A stretch of DNA of 49,437 nucleotides, from assembly GCA_934292725.1 (NCBI GenBank), contig CAKQXY010000026.1, positions 1 through 49,437 of the forward strand, given 5' to 3'. A program made the position numbers and the translations under genes. The stretch is from an uncultured Lachnospiraceae bacterium. Lineage in GTDB: Bacteria > Bacillota > Clostridia > Lachnospirales > Lachnospiraceae. Under the pieces are notes generated by a model that saw nothing but the letters and a program-made list of their open reading frames with translations, was not told where the DNA came from and did no database searches. Positions 7,860 through 16,559 of the stretch are shown piece after piece. Positions within the stretch are counted from its first letter, which is position 1. Each line of letters starts with the position of its first letter.

Positions 7860-8768
7860 ATGAATATCCAAAACATTGATTTATTTGAAATGCACGAACC
7901 TTTAACAGGTTCTTTTCCTTTTGCTGCCCTGACGGCTGTTCTGCCTGATGACATTTCTTCTATATCTATTCACTGGCAGGACACGATGGAAATTCTTCTA
8001 ATCCGTGAAGGAACTGGACGAGTATCAATTGACCTTGAAAAAATTTCGGTAAAAAAGGGCGATATCTGTCTGATCTTACCAGGTCAGCTGCATTCCATTG
8101 ACGCAGATTCAAACTCCTCACTGAAGATTAGCATGATTCAATTTCCGCTGTCTCTTCTTTCTGGAGGTACAGATAATGACGATGCATTTGCATTTTTAAA
8201 GCCACTCTCAAAGGGAGAACAAGTCATTCCATGGCTTATCACGCCTGAAGACGGCTGGTACAATGAGTTTCGTCAATGTTTTGAGGAAATGTTTCAGCTG
8301 CAGACGTTTTATTCAGCAGCTTACCCGCTTGGCATAAAGAGCTGTCTCTTTCGCCTGTTTTATCTGCTATTTTACAATGAGCCGTCTGTAAAACCAAAGA
8401 GCCGCCCACAAAAATCAGTAGTTAAGACAAAGCAAATCATTAGCTATATCACAGATCATTACAGTGAACCGCTGTCTACTGAGCAGATGGCAAAAGTATG
8501 TGAATTTAGTGAGTCTCACTTTATTAAGTTCTTTAAGTCCACGATTGGCATAACATTCACAGAATGCTTAAACAGCTATCGCCTGTCTCAAGCTGCTAGA
8601 CTTCTGCTTGCAGACACTGATGAACCAATCATGGACATTGCAAGAAGATGCGGTTTTAACAGCATTCCTCATTTTAACCGCGTCTTTAAGAAAAAATATG
8701 GAATTACGCCAAGTGCGCTTCGCGGCACAAAATCTTCTCCAGAGAAGGCAGATCCATCGCTCTCATAA
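7860..8768 (+). CDS. AraC-family transcriptional regulator
   Basis: 302 residues. The N-terminal cupin-like sensor (about 20-130, with GTGRVSIDLEKISVKKGDICLILPGQLH typical of AraC_binding domains) is followed by two C-terminal HTH motifs (about 190-290: STEQMAKVCEFSESHFIKFF and IMDIARRCGFNSIPHFNRVF with the family ending KKYGITPSALR). It is divergent from the efflux operon and likely regulates it. No strong ribosome site lies close to the chosen ATG (AAAGG is about 15 bases away), so the N-terminus is uncertain. Its last 65 bp overlap the convergent S51-HAD gene. Confidence 0.9.
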   Translation: MNIQNIDLFEMHEPLTGSFPFAALTAVLPDDISSISIHWQDTMEILLIREGTGRVSIDLEKISVKKGDICLILPGQLHSIDADSNSSLKISMIQFPLSLLSGGTDNDDAFAFLKPLSKGEQVIPWLITPEDGWYNEFRQCFEEMFQLQTFYSAAYPLGIKSCLFRLFYLLFYNEPSVKPKSRPQKSVVKTKQIISYITDHYSEPLSTEQMAKVCEFSESHFIKFFKSTIGITFTECLNSYRLSQAARLLLADTDEPIMDIARRCGFNSIPHFNRVFKKKYGITPSALRGTKSSPEKADPSLS

Positions 8769-10101
8769 CAATATCACAATTTGCCGTCTCTCCTTCTGGT
8801 GACAAATTGGAATGAATATAGCAGGCACCCATACCAAGTGCCTTTGCAGTACGTATATCATCATATTCACTATTTCCGATCATCATTACCTTTGCCGGAT
8901 CTAAGCCTTCTGACGTTAATAATGCCTTAAAATAAGCAGCATCTGGCTTTTTGCAATGATAATCTGATGACAGGCACACCTTATCAAAGTAATCGTAAAT
9001 ACCAAGATAGCGCAGCTCGCTGGCAGTAAATACCTGCTGCGCATTGCTAAGCACATAGAGCTTTTTGCCTTTCTTTTTCAGGTGGGCAAGAAGCTCTTTT
9101 GCACCATAATACAATCGAACATAGCGCAGCGAAAAGCTTCGAAATACATGCGCGGCATCCACAGCCTCCTGTATGGAAACACGCACACCCTTTTCTTCAT
9201 ATAAACGCATAAAGACACGTTCTACCTGCGGCTCAGGAATCTGCTTGGGATTTTCATGCAAAAGCCGCTCTTCCTCATCATGAATCAATGCACCATATCT
9301 CCAACGAAGCTCCCATGAACCGTACTTTGCTCCTTTGTAGGCATAATATTTTGCCATAAACTCCCAAAGATCATGATCACCCTCTTCTGTATGAATGTCA
9401 ATCAGAGTGCCATACAGATCAAAAAAATATGCCTGATAATCTGGCATGTCAGGCGCAACAATCGGTGTATACCGCTCATCTTTGATATAGCGTCCTTTTT
9501 TTCCTGCTTGTGAAATGAGGATGCCATCACCATCATTTATGGTACAGATCTTTCGTCCTGTCTCCTCCTCGTAACTTTCCAGTATCTCCTTTGTCTGTTC
9601 ATAAGCAGTCAAATATGCCAGGTAATGCGGCATAATATTTAACGGCACAATGCCAAAACCGCTGCAGTCCACATTTTCTCCAACTTCCTCGATACCACCG
9701 GGTTCAATCGGGCAGGCAAACTCCATCGTATCGCCAAGAACCATGCTACCGGCACTTATTCCTATAAGCACATGTCGGTTAGCAAGCTCAGTCAAAACTT
9801 CCAGACTATTTTTCCACTTTTTTAAATGCTTGCGCAGATAAAATGGATTTCCGCCCATCAAAATAACAACATCATATGCCAATAAAAAAGTCGCATCCTG
9901 AAATTCCACGTCCACGCACTCCGGCTCAAGCCCAAAGCGCCTCATAAGTGCACTTAATACTGGAACATTATGATCTTTTTCTTTGTACCGGCACGAGGCG
10001 GTTGTCACTAGCGCCGCTCTTCTTGAGATTGGCACAAGTGATTTTTTTATTTCTTCCTCCAGCTGCGGGGATGTTATGCCGTCCGATGTCAGTAATATCA
10101 T
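8704..10101 (-). CDS. peptidase S51-like / HAD hydrolase fusion protein
   Basis: 465 residues with two enzyme domains. Residues 1-215 resemble peptidase S51 (dipeptidase E/cyanophycinase) with the nucleophile motif GISAGSMVLGD, VVILMGGNPFYL and a conserved-looking PHY. Residues 225-460 are a HAD-superfamily hydrolase: FDLYGTLID (nucleophile Asp), VLSNAQ, KKPDAAYF (Lys) and GNSEYDDIRTA (acidic motif). The ATG at 10101 has GAGG 5 bases upstream; the longer frame would start at TTG 10122. Either domain is common alone, but the fusion is unusual to me. Possible role: peptide or cyanophycin-like turnover coupled to a phosphatase; substrate unknown. Confidence 0.85.
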   Translation of the reverse strand: MILLTSDGITSPQLEEEIKKSLVPISRRAALVTTASCRYKEKDHNVPVLSALMRRFGLEPECVDVEFQDATFLLAYDVVILMGGNPFYLRKHLKKWKNSLEVLTELANRHVLIGISAGSMVLGDTMEFACPIEPGGIEEVGENVDCSGFGIVPLNIMPHYLAYLTAYEQTKEILESYEEETGRKICTINDGDGILISQAGKKGRYIKDERYTPIVAPDMPDYQAYFFDLYGTLIDIHTEEGDHDLWEFMAKYYAYKGAKYGSWELRWRYGALIHDEEERLLHENPKQIPEPQVERVFMRLYEEKGVRVSIQEAVDAAHVFRSFSLRYVRLYYGAKELLAHLKKKGKKLYVLSNAQQVFTASELRYLGIYDYFDKVCLSSDYHCKKPDAAYFKALLTSEGLDPAKVMMIGNSEYDDIRTAKALGMGACYIHSNLSPEGETANCDIVMRAMDLPSLEKILCREAHLA

Positions 10102-10169
10102 TTTTTCCTCATTTCCGCACAAAACTGTGCTAATTTTATAAAATAATTATACCCTTTCACACTCCGATT

Positions 10170-10210
10170 TGCAAGCAAAAAGGCGCGCACCCTGCGGTAC
10201 GCGCCATAAA
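10170..10210 (-). terminator. terminator of the alcohol dehydrogenase gene
   Basis: GGCGCG (10182-10187) pairs with CGCGCC (10200-10205). On the minus strand the stem is followed by TTTTT, 15-20 bases after the dehydrogenase stop codon. Confidence 0.8.
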
Positions 10211-10225
10211 AAATTTTTTAAGTAA

Positions 10226-11416
10226 TTAGAAATCTACTTCCTCATCGTAGTAGCAGCACTTTAACAGTTTTGCCATCTGCTCTGGGTTAATGCTTCTTGG
10301 ATTGGATCCTGTACAAGCATCACCTACTGCAAGCTCTGCAACTGTTGGCAGCTTCTCCATAAACTCTTTCTCGTCGATGATTCCGCCCTCATAATCCTTA
10401 ATGCAGGTCGGGATATCAAGCTGCTTGTTCATGTTCTGGATATGAGCGATCAGTGCATCTACAAGCTCTGCATCGGTGCTTCCCTCTAAGTGAAGGAATC
10501 TTGCGATATTTGCATATCTCTTCTGTGCTTCTGGCTCTACTGCGTTGAAGCGGATAACCTTTGGCAGGTACATTGCGTTTGCACATCCATGAACGATATG
10601 TCCGCCGCTGTAAGCTGCACCAGTCTTATGTGCCATGGAGTGAACGATTCCAAGCAGTGCGTTAGAGAATGCCATACCAGCCAGACACTGTGCATCATGC
10701 ATCTTTGCACGTGCGTCCATGTCGCCATTGTAGGATGGAATCAGATACTCGCTGATCAGCTCGATTGCATGAAGTGCTAACGGATCAGTGTACTCGCAGT
10801 GAAGAGTAGAAACGTATGCCTCGATTGCATGAGTCATAGCATCCATACCTGTATGTGCAGTCAGCTTCTTTGGCATGGTCTCTGCTAACTCTGGATCTAC
10901 GATAGCAACATCTGGAGTGATGTTGAAGTCTGCTAACGGATACTTGATACCCTTCTTGTAATCGGTGATAACGGAGAATGCTGTTACCTCGGTAGCAGTA
11001 CCTGATGTAGATGGGATTGCACAGAACTTAGCCTTTGTACGAAGTGTCGGGAAGTTAAACGGAATGCACAGATCCTCAAATGTAACATTTGGATACTCAT
11101 AGAATGCCCACATAGCCTTTGCTGCATCGATTGGAGATCCTCCTCCGATTGATACGATCCAGTCTGGTCCAAACTCGGTCATTGCTGCTGCACCCTTCAT
11201 GACAGTATCCACTGATGGGTCTGGCTCTACACCCTCAAACAGCTTAACCTCCATACCTGCCTCCTGCAGATAGGAAACAACCTTATCCAGAAAACCGAAA
11301 CGCTTCATAGAACCACCGCCAACAACGACGATTGCCTTCTTTCCTTTCAGAGTCTTTAATGCTTCAAGTGCTCCCTTGCCATGATACAGATCTCTTGGTA
11401 ATGTAAATCTTGCCAT
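10226..11416 (-). CDS. iron-containing alcohol dehydrogenase
   Basis: Group III Fe-dependent dehydrogenase, 396 residues, full length. It has an N-terminal Rossmann-like NAD(P) domain (IVVVGGGSMKRFG, SIGGGSPIDAAKAMW) and a C-terminal all-helical metal domain. Metal ligands are visible in the family motifs GMDAMTHAIEAYVS (His), GIVHSMAHKTGA and GGHIVHGCANA (His). Likely role: reduction of acetaldehyde or butyraldehyde to alcohols during NADH disposal; the exact substrate is not readable from sequence. It is a single-gene unit with its own promoter, a Rex-like operator and a terminator, which supports redox regulation in fermentation. Confidence 0.93.
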   Translation of the reverse strand: MARFTLPRDLYHGKGALEALKTLKGKKAIVVVGGGSMKRFGFLDKVVSYLQEAGMEVKLFEGVEPDPSVDTVMKGAAAMTEFGPDWIVSIGGGSPIDAAKAMWAFYEYPNVTFEDLCIPFNFPTLRTKAKFCAIPSTSGTATEVTAFSVITDYKKGIKYPLADFNITPDVAIVDPELAETMPKKLTAHTGMDAMTHAIEAYVSTLHCEYTDPLALHAIELISEYLIPSYNGDMDARAKMHDAQCLAGMAFSNALLGIVHSMAHKTGAAYSGGHIVHGCANAMYLPKVIRFNAVEPEAQKRYANIARFLHLEGSTDAELVDALIAHIQNMNKQLDIPTCIKDYEGGIIDEKEFMEKLPTVAELAVGDACTGSNPRSINPEQMAKLLKCCYYDEEVDF

Positions 11417-11510
11417 GATAATTCTTCCTTTCTATTCTGGTCTGTCTAACTGCAGCCAGTTTTTATTAAATGATATATTTTTATTTAGTCCTGCTTTTGC
11501 AAGACTTCGT

Positions 11511-11528
11511 TTGTTAATTATCAAACAA
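11511..11528. promoter_or_regulatory. Rex-type operator of the alcohol dehydrogenase
   Basis: TTGTTAATTATCAAACAA matches the Rex consensus TTGTTAA-N4-TTAACAA with one perfect half-site and 5/7 in the other. It lies at the predicted transcription start, so binding would block initiation. Rex represses fermentation genes when NADH is low (known for Clostridia). Confidence 0.7.
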
Positions 11529-11532
11529 AGTA

Positions 11533-11561
11533 ACTTTATCACATTTATCAGAAATAATCAA
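11533..11561 (-). promoter_or_regulatory. sigma-A promoter of the alcohol dehydrogenase
   Basis: On the minus strand TTGATT (11556-11561) and TAAAGT (11533-11538) have a 17-bp spacer, with an extended -10 TGA preceding TAAAGT. The leader to the ATG is about 110 bases, and the ribosome site AAAGGAAG is 7 bases before the ATG. Confidence 0.6.
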
Positions 11562-11594
11562 GCAATTTTTTGTAAATTTTCCAAGAAATTTTTG

Positions 11595-11642
11595 TATAAA
11601 AAAATTCGCTCATCCGTTTTTTTCAACAGATGAGCGAATTTT
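11595..11642 (-). terminator. terminator of the aspS-gatCAB operon
   Basis: AAAATTCGCTCATC (11601-11614) pairs perfectly with GATGAGCGAATTTT (11629-11642), a 14-bp stem starting right after the gatB stop codon. It runs into a T-tract on the minus strand. Confidence 0.9.
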
Positions 11643-11643
11643 A

Positions 11644-13080
11644 CTACTCGTTTAATAATTTTGCTAAAATCTCGTTTACGGCTGTTGGATTTGCCTTGCC
11701 TTTCATGGCCTTCATAGTCTGTCCAACTAAAAAGCCGATAGCCTTTTGCTTTCCTGCCTTATAGTCTGCTACTGACTGTGGATTTGCGGCAACAACCTCC
11801 TCTACTGTTTTCTGCAGTGCATCTGTGTCACTTACCATACCAAGACCATGCTCTTTTACATAGCTCTCTGGCTCAATGTCATCTGCAAAAATCTTTTCAA
11901 AAACTTCCTTTGCAATTGTCTGGTTGATTGTTTTTTTCTCAACAAGTGCAATCAACATAGCCAAATGTTTCGGTGAAAAATCAAGCTCATCCGGATCCAT
12001 CATCTGCTCTTTTAAAAGACGCATCGTTTCTGTCATCAGCCAGTTTGATACCTTCTTTGGCGCTGCACCAAGAGCAACAGTCTGCTCGAAAATATCAGCC
12101 ATGCGCTTAGAACCTGTAATAATATCAGCATCATAATCCGGTATCTCATATTCTTCCTTATAGCGTGCCATCTTTTCATCACGAAGCTCTGGCTGAGATG
12201 ATTTTAACTGCTTAATCCACTCATCTGGAATCTGAAGCGGCGGCAGATCTGGTTCTGGGAAATAGCGATAATCCTGCGCATCCTCTTTTGAACGCATAGG
12301 ATATGAATATTCCTTATTGTCATCCCAGCGTCTCGTCTCCTGAACAACACTCTTGCCTTCTTCAATAAGCTCGATCTGACGCGCTCTCTCTGCTTCAATG
12401 GCACGCGCAATAGCCTTAAATGAATTTAAATTCTTCATTTCGGTACGTGTTCCAAATTTCTCTGCACCAACAGGGCGAACAGACAAGTTGACATCAGCAC
12501 GCATAGAACCTTCCTGAAGCTTACAGTCTGAAGCACCAAGATATTGAATGATCAGGCGAAGCTTTTCAAGATATGCAATAACTTCATCAGCGCTTCTCAT
12601 ATCTGGCTCAGAAACAATCTCTATAAGCGGCACACCTGAACGGTTATAATCTACTAATGAGACATCCTCCCACTCATCATGAACAAGCTTTCCTGCATCT
12701 TCCTCCATATGGATTTCATGGATACGTACAATCTTTTTCTGACCATTTACATCTATCTTGATTCCGCCATCATGACATATCGGATAATATAACTGAGAGA
12801 TCTGATAGTTCTGCGGATTATCTGGATAAAAATAGTTCTTACGATCAAATTTGCAATACTGATTGATCTGACAATTAGTTGCCAGCCCAACTGCCATTGC
12901 ATACTCAACAACCTGCTTGTTTAATACAGGAAGAGAACCTGGAAGTCCAGTGCAGACAGGACAGGTATGGCTGTTTGGAGCACCTCCAAATGCGGTAGAG
13001 CAGCCACAGAAAATTTTTGTTTTTGTTGCCAGCTCCACATGAACCTCAAGACCGATCACGGTTTCATACTGTGCCATCAC
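11644..13080 (-). CDS. gatB: Asp/Glu-tRNA amidotransferase subunit B
   Basis: tRNA-binding kinase-like subunit of GatCAB, which phosphorylates and then amidates Glu-tRNA(Gln) or Asp-tRNA(Asn). 478 residues, typical length. Begins YETVIGLEVHVEL and has the zinc-site cysteines in CGCSTAFGG and TCPVCTGLPG, NYFYPDNPQNYQISQ, and the EMKNLNSF segment. The C-terminal helical YqeY-like tail is present (KQKAIGFLVGQTMKAMKGKANP), which contacts the tRNA elbow. Its ATG overlaps the gatA stop by 4 bp (ATGA), giving translational coupling. Confidence 0.97.
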   Translation of the reverse strand: MMAQYETVIGLEVHVELATKTKIFCGCSTAFGGAPNSHTCPVCTGLPGSLPVLNKQVVEYAMAVGLATNCQINQYCKFDRKNYFYPDNPQNYQISQLYYPICHDGGIKIDVNGQKKIVRIHEIHMEEDAGKLVHDEWEDVSLVDYNRSGVPLIEIVSEPDMRSADEVIAYLEKLRLIIQYLGASDCKLQEGSMRADVNLSVRPVGAEKFGTRTEMKNLNSFKAIARAIEAERARQIELIEEGKSVVQETRRWDDNKEYSYPMRSKEDAQDYRYFPEPDLPPLQIPDEWIKQLKSSQPELRDEKMARYKEEYEIPDYDADIITGSKRMADIFEQTVALGAAPKKVSNWLMTETMRLLKEQMMDPDELDFSPKHLAMLIALVEKKTINQTIAKEVFEKIFADDIEPESYVKEHGLGMVSDTDALQKTVEEVVAANPQSVADYKAGKQKAIGFLVGQTMKAMKGKANPTAVNEILAKLLNE

Positions 13081-14522
13081 GCTTCCTCCTCTCTTGCCTT
13101 TTCATACGCAAAACCTGCGCGAAGCAATGTTTTTTCCTGGAAACAGCCGCCAAGAAGCTGCATTCCAATTGGAAGACCCATCTTGTCTTTTCCGCACGGA
13201 ATTGACAAACCTGGGATTCCGGCAAGATTTGCAGATATTGTATAAATATCACTTAAATACATCTTGATAGGATCCTGTAAGCTGCTGCCTAAAAGCGGTG
13301 CAGTCGTTGGTGCTGCCGGTGCCAAAATAATATCATATTTTTCAAATGCCTTATCAAACTCCTGCTTGATAAGTGCTTTTGTCTTTAATGCCTTTAAATA
13401 ATAGGCATCATAATATCCTGAGCTTAAAACAAAGGAACCTAACATGATACGGCGCTTTACCTCTGAACCGAAGCCTTCAGAACGTGTCTTTTTGTACATG
13501 CTGTGAAGATCACCATATTCTTTTGTGCGGTAGCCGTACTTTACACCATCAAAACGCTCAAGGTTTGAGCTAGCTTCTGCTGATGCTATGATATAGTATG
13601 CCGGAATTGCATATTGCACAAGACCTAAATCAAACTCCTCTACAATAGCTCCCATACGCTTAAAGGTTTCTGCTGCCTTAAAAATTGCTGCCTTTACTTC
13701 GCTGTCAAGACCATCGCCAAAATAATCCTTTGGAAGTCCGATGCGAAGACCTTTTACATCTCGCACAAGTGCAGATGTAAAATCATATTCTTCACGTTTC
13801 ATCGACGTGCTGTCTTTTTTATCATAGGAAGCAATTGTCTCAAGAACAGCTGCGCAGTCAGTAACATTTTTTGTCATCGGACCAATCTGATCAAGTGAAG
13901 AACCATATGCAATAAGTCCATAACGGGAAACTGTGCCATATGTTGGCTTCATACCGGTGATGCCGCAGAATGCAGATGGCTGGCGAATGGAACCGCCTGT
14001 ATCAGAACCAAGTGCAAAAAAGCACTCATTTAAGGCAACTGCAGCTGCACTTCCTCCTGAAGAACCGCCTGGAACATGGTCTGGATTATGAGGATTTCTT
14101 GTAACACCATAATATGAAGTCTCTGTTGTACTTCCCATCGCAAACTCATCCATGTTTGTCTTTCCAATAATTACACAGCCTGCATCAGTTAAGTTTTGAA
14201 CTGCAGATGCCGTGTAGGTTGGAATATAATTTTCCAAAATTTTTGAACTGCAGGTAGTCAACAGTCCTTTCGTGCACATGTTATCCTTGATGGCTACCGG
14301 TACACCAGCAAGTGCTCCTGTCAGCTCACCCTTGTCTATTTTTTCCTGAACAGCATCAGCCTGCTTGTAAGCGCCCTCTTTATCGAGTGTCACATACGCA
14401 TGATACCTATCTTCTGTCTGATCAATCTGTGCGAAAACTGCATCAAGCGCCTCCCGCACGGAGATCTCTTTTTCTTTTATCTTTTTTCCCAGCGAAACTG
14501 CTGTCAATTTTTGAATCTCCAT
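13077..14522 (-). CDS. gatA: Asp/Glu-tRNA amidotransferase subunit A
   Basis: Amidase-signature subunit that releases ammonia from glutamine and channels it to GatB. 481 residues. The catalytic Lys (VAIKDNMC), the Gly/Ser-rich loop with cis-Ser (GGSSGGSAAAVA) and the nucleophilic Ser (GSDTGGSIRQPSAFCG) are intact. Separated from gatC by 283 bp, 205 of which are repeat copy B; elsewhere these genes are normally close. Overlaps gatB by 4 bp. Confidence 0.97.
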   Translation of the reverse strand: MEIQKLTAVSLGKKIKEKEISVREALDAVFAQIDQTEDRYHAYVTLDKEGAYKQADAVQEKIDKGELTGALAGVPVAIKDNMCTKGLLTTCSSKILENYIPTYTASAVQNLTDAGCVIIGKTNMDEFAMGSTTETSYYGVTRNPHNPDHVPGGSSGGSAAAVALNECFFALGSDTGGSIRQPSAFCGITGMKPTYGTVSRYGLIAYGSSLDQIGPMTKNVTDCAAVLETIASYDKKDSTSMKREEYDFTSALVRDVKGLRIGLPKDYFGDGLDSEVKAAIFKAAETFKRMGAIVEEFDLGLVQYAIPAYYIIASAEASSNLERFDGVKYGYRTKEYGDLHSMYKKTRSEGFGSEVKRRIMLGSFVLSSGYYDAYYLKALKTKALIKQEFDKAFEKYDIILAPAAPTTAPLLGSSLQDPIKMYLSDIYTISANLAGIPGLSIPCGKDKMGLPIGMQLLGGCFQEKTLLRAGFAYEKAREEEA

Positions 14523-14558
14523 TAAACTGTCTCCTGTCTTTCCATTACCTGTTATCTA

Positions 14559-14763
14559 ATGATACCAGGGTCAAAAGCTCCAAAAGCCGTTCGTGCTTGC
14601 ACGATTAGGTTTTTGAGCTTGGGACCCGCAAAAACATGAGGATGCAGCGATTTTCAAGGAAAATCAGCGAATCCGAATGTTTTTAGAATTGCGAAAGTTG
14701 CATAGCAACGGAGCAATTCGTGGATATCAGTTGGGGCAAAATACCTTTTGACCCCAGCATCAT
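14559..14763 (+). repeat. 205-bp structured repeat, copy B (between gatC and gatA)
   Basis: Full-length copy, exactly 205 bp like copy A. The left end (14559-14577) and the complement of the right end show the same terminal inverted repeat. Direct CTA flanks it at 14556-14558 and 14764-14766. It differs from copy A at about a dozen positions, including one compensating pair of 1-bp indels. It sits inside a co-transcribed operon, so the RNA form would be part of the mRNA between two coupled subunits. Confidence 0.9.
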
Positions 14764-14805
14764 CTAATCAAGCTTTTAAATGTTTTGTAATTATTCAGAA
14801 CACCA

Positions 14806-15096
14806 TTACACAGTCTTTGGAACCTTAAATGCCCCGTTTTTCTGTTCCGGTGCATTTGCAAGTGTTTCCTCGCTTCCATCTCCATTTGTAACTACATCCT
14901 CACGGAAGACATTGAAAACAGGAAATGCATGGCTCATTGGCTCTACATTGGATGTGTCCAGCTCACCAAGCATGTCTATATAGTCAAGCATATCAGACAT
15001 ATCTTTTTTTGCCTGCTCCTTTTCTTCTTCGGAAAGCGCGAGCTTTGCTAATATTCCAACATACTCTATTGTCTCATCATCAATTATATTTGCCAT
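14806..15096 (-). CDS. gatC: Asp/Glu-tRNA amidotransferase subunit C
   Basis: Small scaffold that wraps around GatA and GatB; 96 residues. The longer frame begins at 15165, but the family start MANIIDDETIEYVGILAKLAL and a GGAAGG ribosome site 8 bases upstream fix the start at 15096. The conserved core LSEEEKEQAKKDMSDMLDYI and the C-terminal NVEPMSH are present. It is the second gene of the T-box operon, after aspS. Confidence 0.95.
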   Translation of the reverse strand: MANIIDDETIEYVGILAKLALSEEEKEQAKKDMSDMLDYIDMLGELDTSNVEPMSHAFPVFNVFREDVVTNGDGSEETLANAPEQKNGAFKVPKTV

Positions 15097-15171
15097 CGTG
15101 GTTTCCTTCCAATTTCTCTTTATATTTTTACGAAAGCGGCTTAACGTCTTCGCCTCACCGCTCATTAAATG

Positions 15172-16503
15172 TTACGGCTCCAGTCTGGAAAGATCTCTTG
15201 GGAAGAGGCAGGTCTCACGCACGTTATCCTCACCGATCAGCTTCATCGTCAGACGCTCTAAGCCAATGCCGAGTCCTCCGTGCGGCGGCATTCCATGCTT
15301 GAAGATATCAAGGTACTGATCCATACCTTCAGTTGTCATACCCTTTGCCTCGATCTTGTCAAGAAGCATCTGATACTCATGAATACGCTGTCCTCCTGTT
15401 GTGACCTCAAGTCCCTTAAACAATAGATCAAAGCTTTGAGTGAATGTCTTGTCATCCGGATCATCCATTGCATAGAACGGACGCTTCTTGCTCGGATAGT
15501 GAGTTACAAATACGAAGTCTGCGCCATATTCTTCCTCGAAGTAGCGGCCAATCAGTGCTTCCTCCTCTGGTTCAAGATCATATGGGTTTCTGATCTGTCT
15601 GTTATATTTCTCTGCCACAAGACGCTTTGCCTCATCGAAGCGTACCTGCGGAATCTCATCAACCTTTGGAAGTGTAATGTCAAGCATATCAAGCTCTGTT
15701 TTGTAATCCTTCTTTAACAGTTCCATTGTGTACTGTAAAAAGCCAGTCTCCATTGCCATGATATCCTGAAAGCTGTCGATAAAGCCCATCTCAAAATCGA
15801 GACTCGTATATTCATTTAAGTGGCGTTTTGTGTTATGCTTCTCTGCACGAAATACAGGTCCAGTCTCAAACACACGGTCAAACACGCCGACCATCATCTG
15901 CTTGTAAAACTGCGGGCTCTGTGCGAGTACCGCTGGACGGTGGAAATAATCAAGCTTAAATACATTAGAGCCGCCCTCTGCTCCCTTTGCTCCGATCTTT
16001 GGAGTTCTGATCTGTGTGAAGCCCTGTGAAGTTAAAAATTCACAAAAGCCTCTTGCAATTCCCTCCTGAATGCGAAACTTTGCACGCTCTTTCAAATTGC
16101 GAAGCGATAATGGACGGTAGTTTAATTTTGCTTCCAGTGAAGTATTTAGTTTCCATTTGTTGACAGGTAATGGCATTGCTGCCGAAGGCTCTGATAAAAT
16201 AGTCACTGATGTTAAGCGCAGTTCTCTTCCAAACGGTGCTCTCTTTTCTTCGTAAACAACACCCTCTACACGAATTGCGCTCTCATCCTTTAATTCACCT
16301 AATTCAAAGCCTGCTGTTTTTTCCTCATAGACACACTGAACGAGTCCCTCTGCCTTTCGTAAGATCACAAAACGTACATCGCCCATGTCTCTTACAGCAT
16401 GAACCATTCCCTCCATGCGAACAGTCTTTCCATCACAGCTTCCCTGTGCCAATTCCTTAATACTTGCATACTCTTTTTTGCTGATTCCACTGATAAATTC
16501 CAT
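15172..16503 (-). CDS. aspS: archaeal-type aspartyl-tRNA synthetase (likely non-discriminating)
   Basis: Class II synthetase, 443 residues. The short length without a bacterial insertion domain marks the archaeal/eukaryal (AspRS2) type. N-terminal OB anticodon domain (about 25-115), motif 2 (FRAEKHNTKRHLNEY) and motif 3 (GGLGIGLERLTM) are present. The longer frame to 16710 runs into the T-box leader, so the start is MEFISGISKKEYAS at 16503. Co-transcription with gatCAB suggests it charges both tRNA-Asp and tRNA-Asn, with GatCAB amidating the Asp-tRNA(Asn). Non-discrimination is inferred from context. Confidence 0.93.
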   Translation of the reverse strand: MEFISGISKKEYASIKELAQGSCDGKTVRMEGMVHAVRDMGDVRFVILRKAEGLVQCVYEEKTAGFELGELKDESAIRVEGVVYEEKRAPFGRELRLTSVTILSEPSAAMPLPVNKWKLNTSLEAKLNYRPLSLRNLKERAKFRIQEGIARGFCEFLTSQGFTQIRTPKIGAKGAEGGSNVFKLDYFHRPAVLAQSPQFYKQMMVGVFDRVFETGPVFRAEKHNTKRHLNEYTSLDFEMGFIDSFQDIMAMETGFLQYTMELLKKDYKTELDMLDITLPKVDEIPQVRFDEAKRLVAEKYNRQIRNPYDLEPEEEALIGRYFEEEYGADFVFVTHYPSKKRPFYAMDDPDDKTFTQSFDLLFKGLEVTTGGQRIHEYQMLLDKIEAKGMTTEGMDQYLDIFKHGMPPHGGLGIGLERLTMKLIGEDNVRETCLFPRDLSRLEP

Positions 16504-16559
16504 GTTGTCCTTTCTTTTCAGCCAAAATACGAGTCTCCATGACAGATGCAAGAGTACCT

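Noticed and set aside
7712..7954. 80-codon minus-strand ORF opposite the AraC gene start
   Set aside because: It overlaps the regulator antisense and the promoter region; composition is not gene-like.
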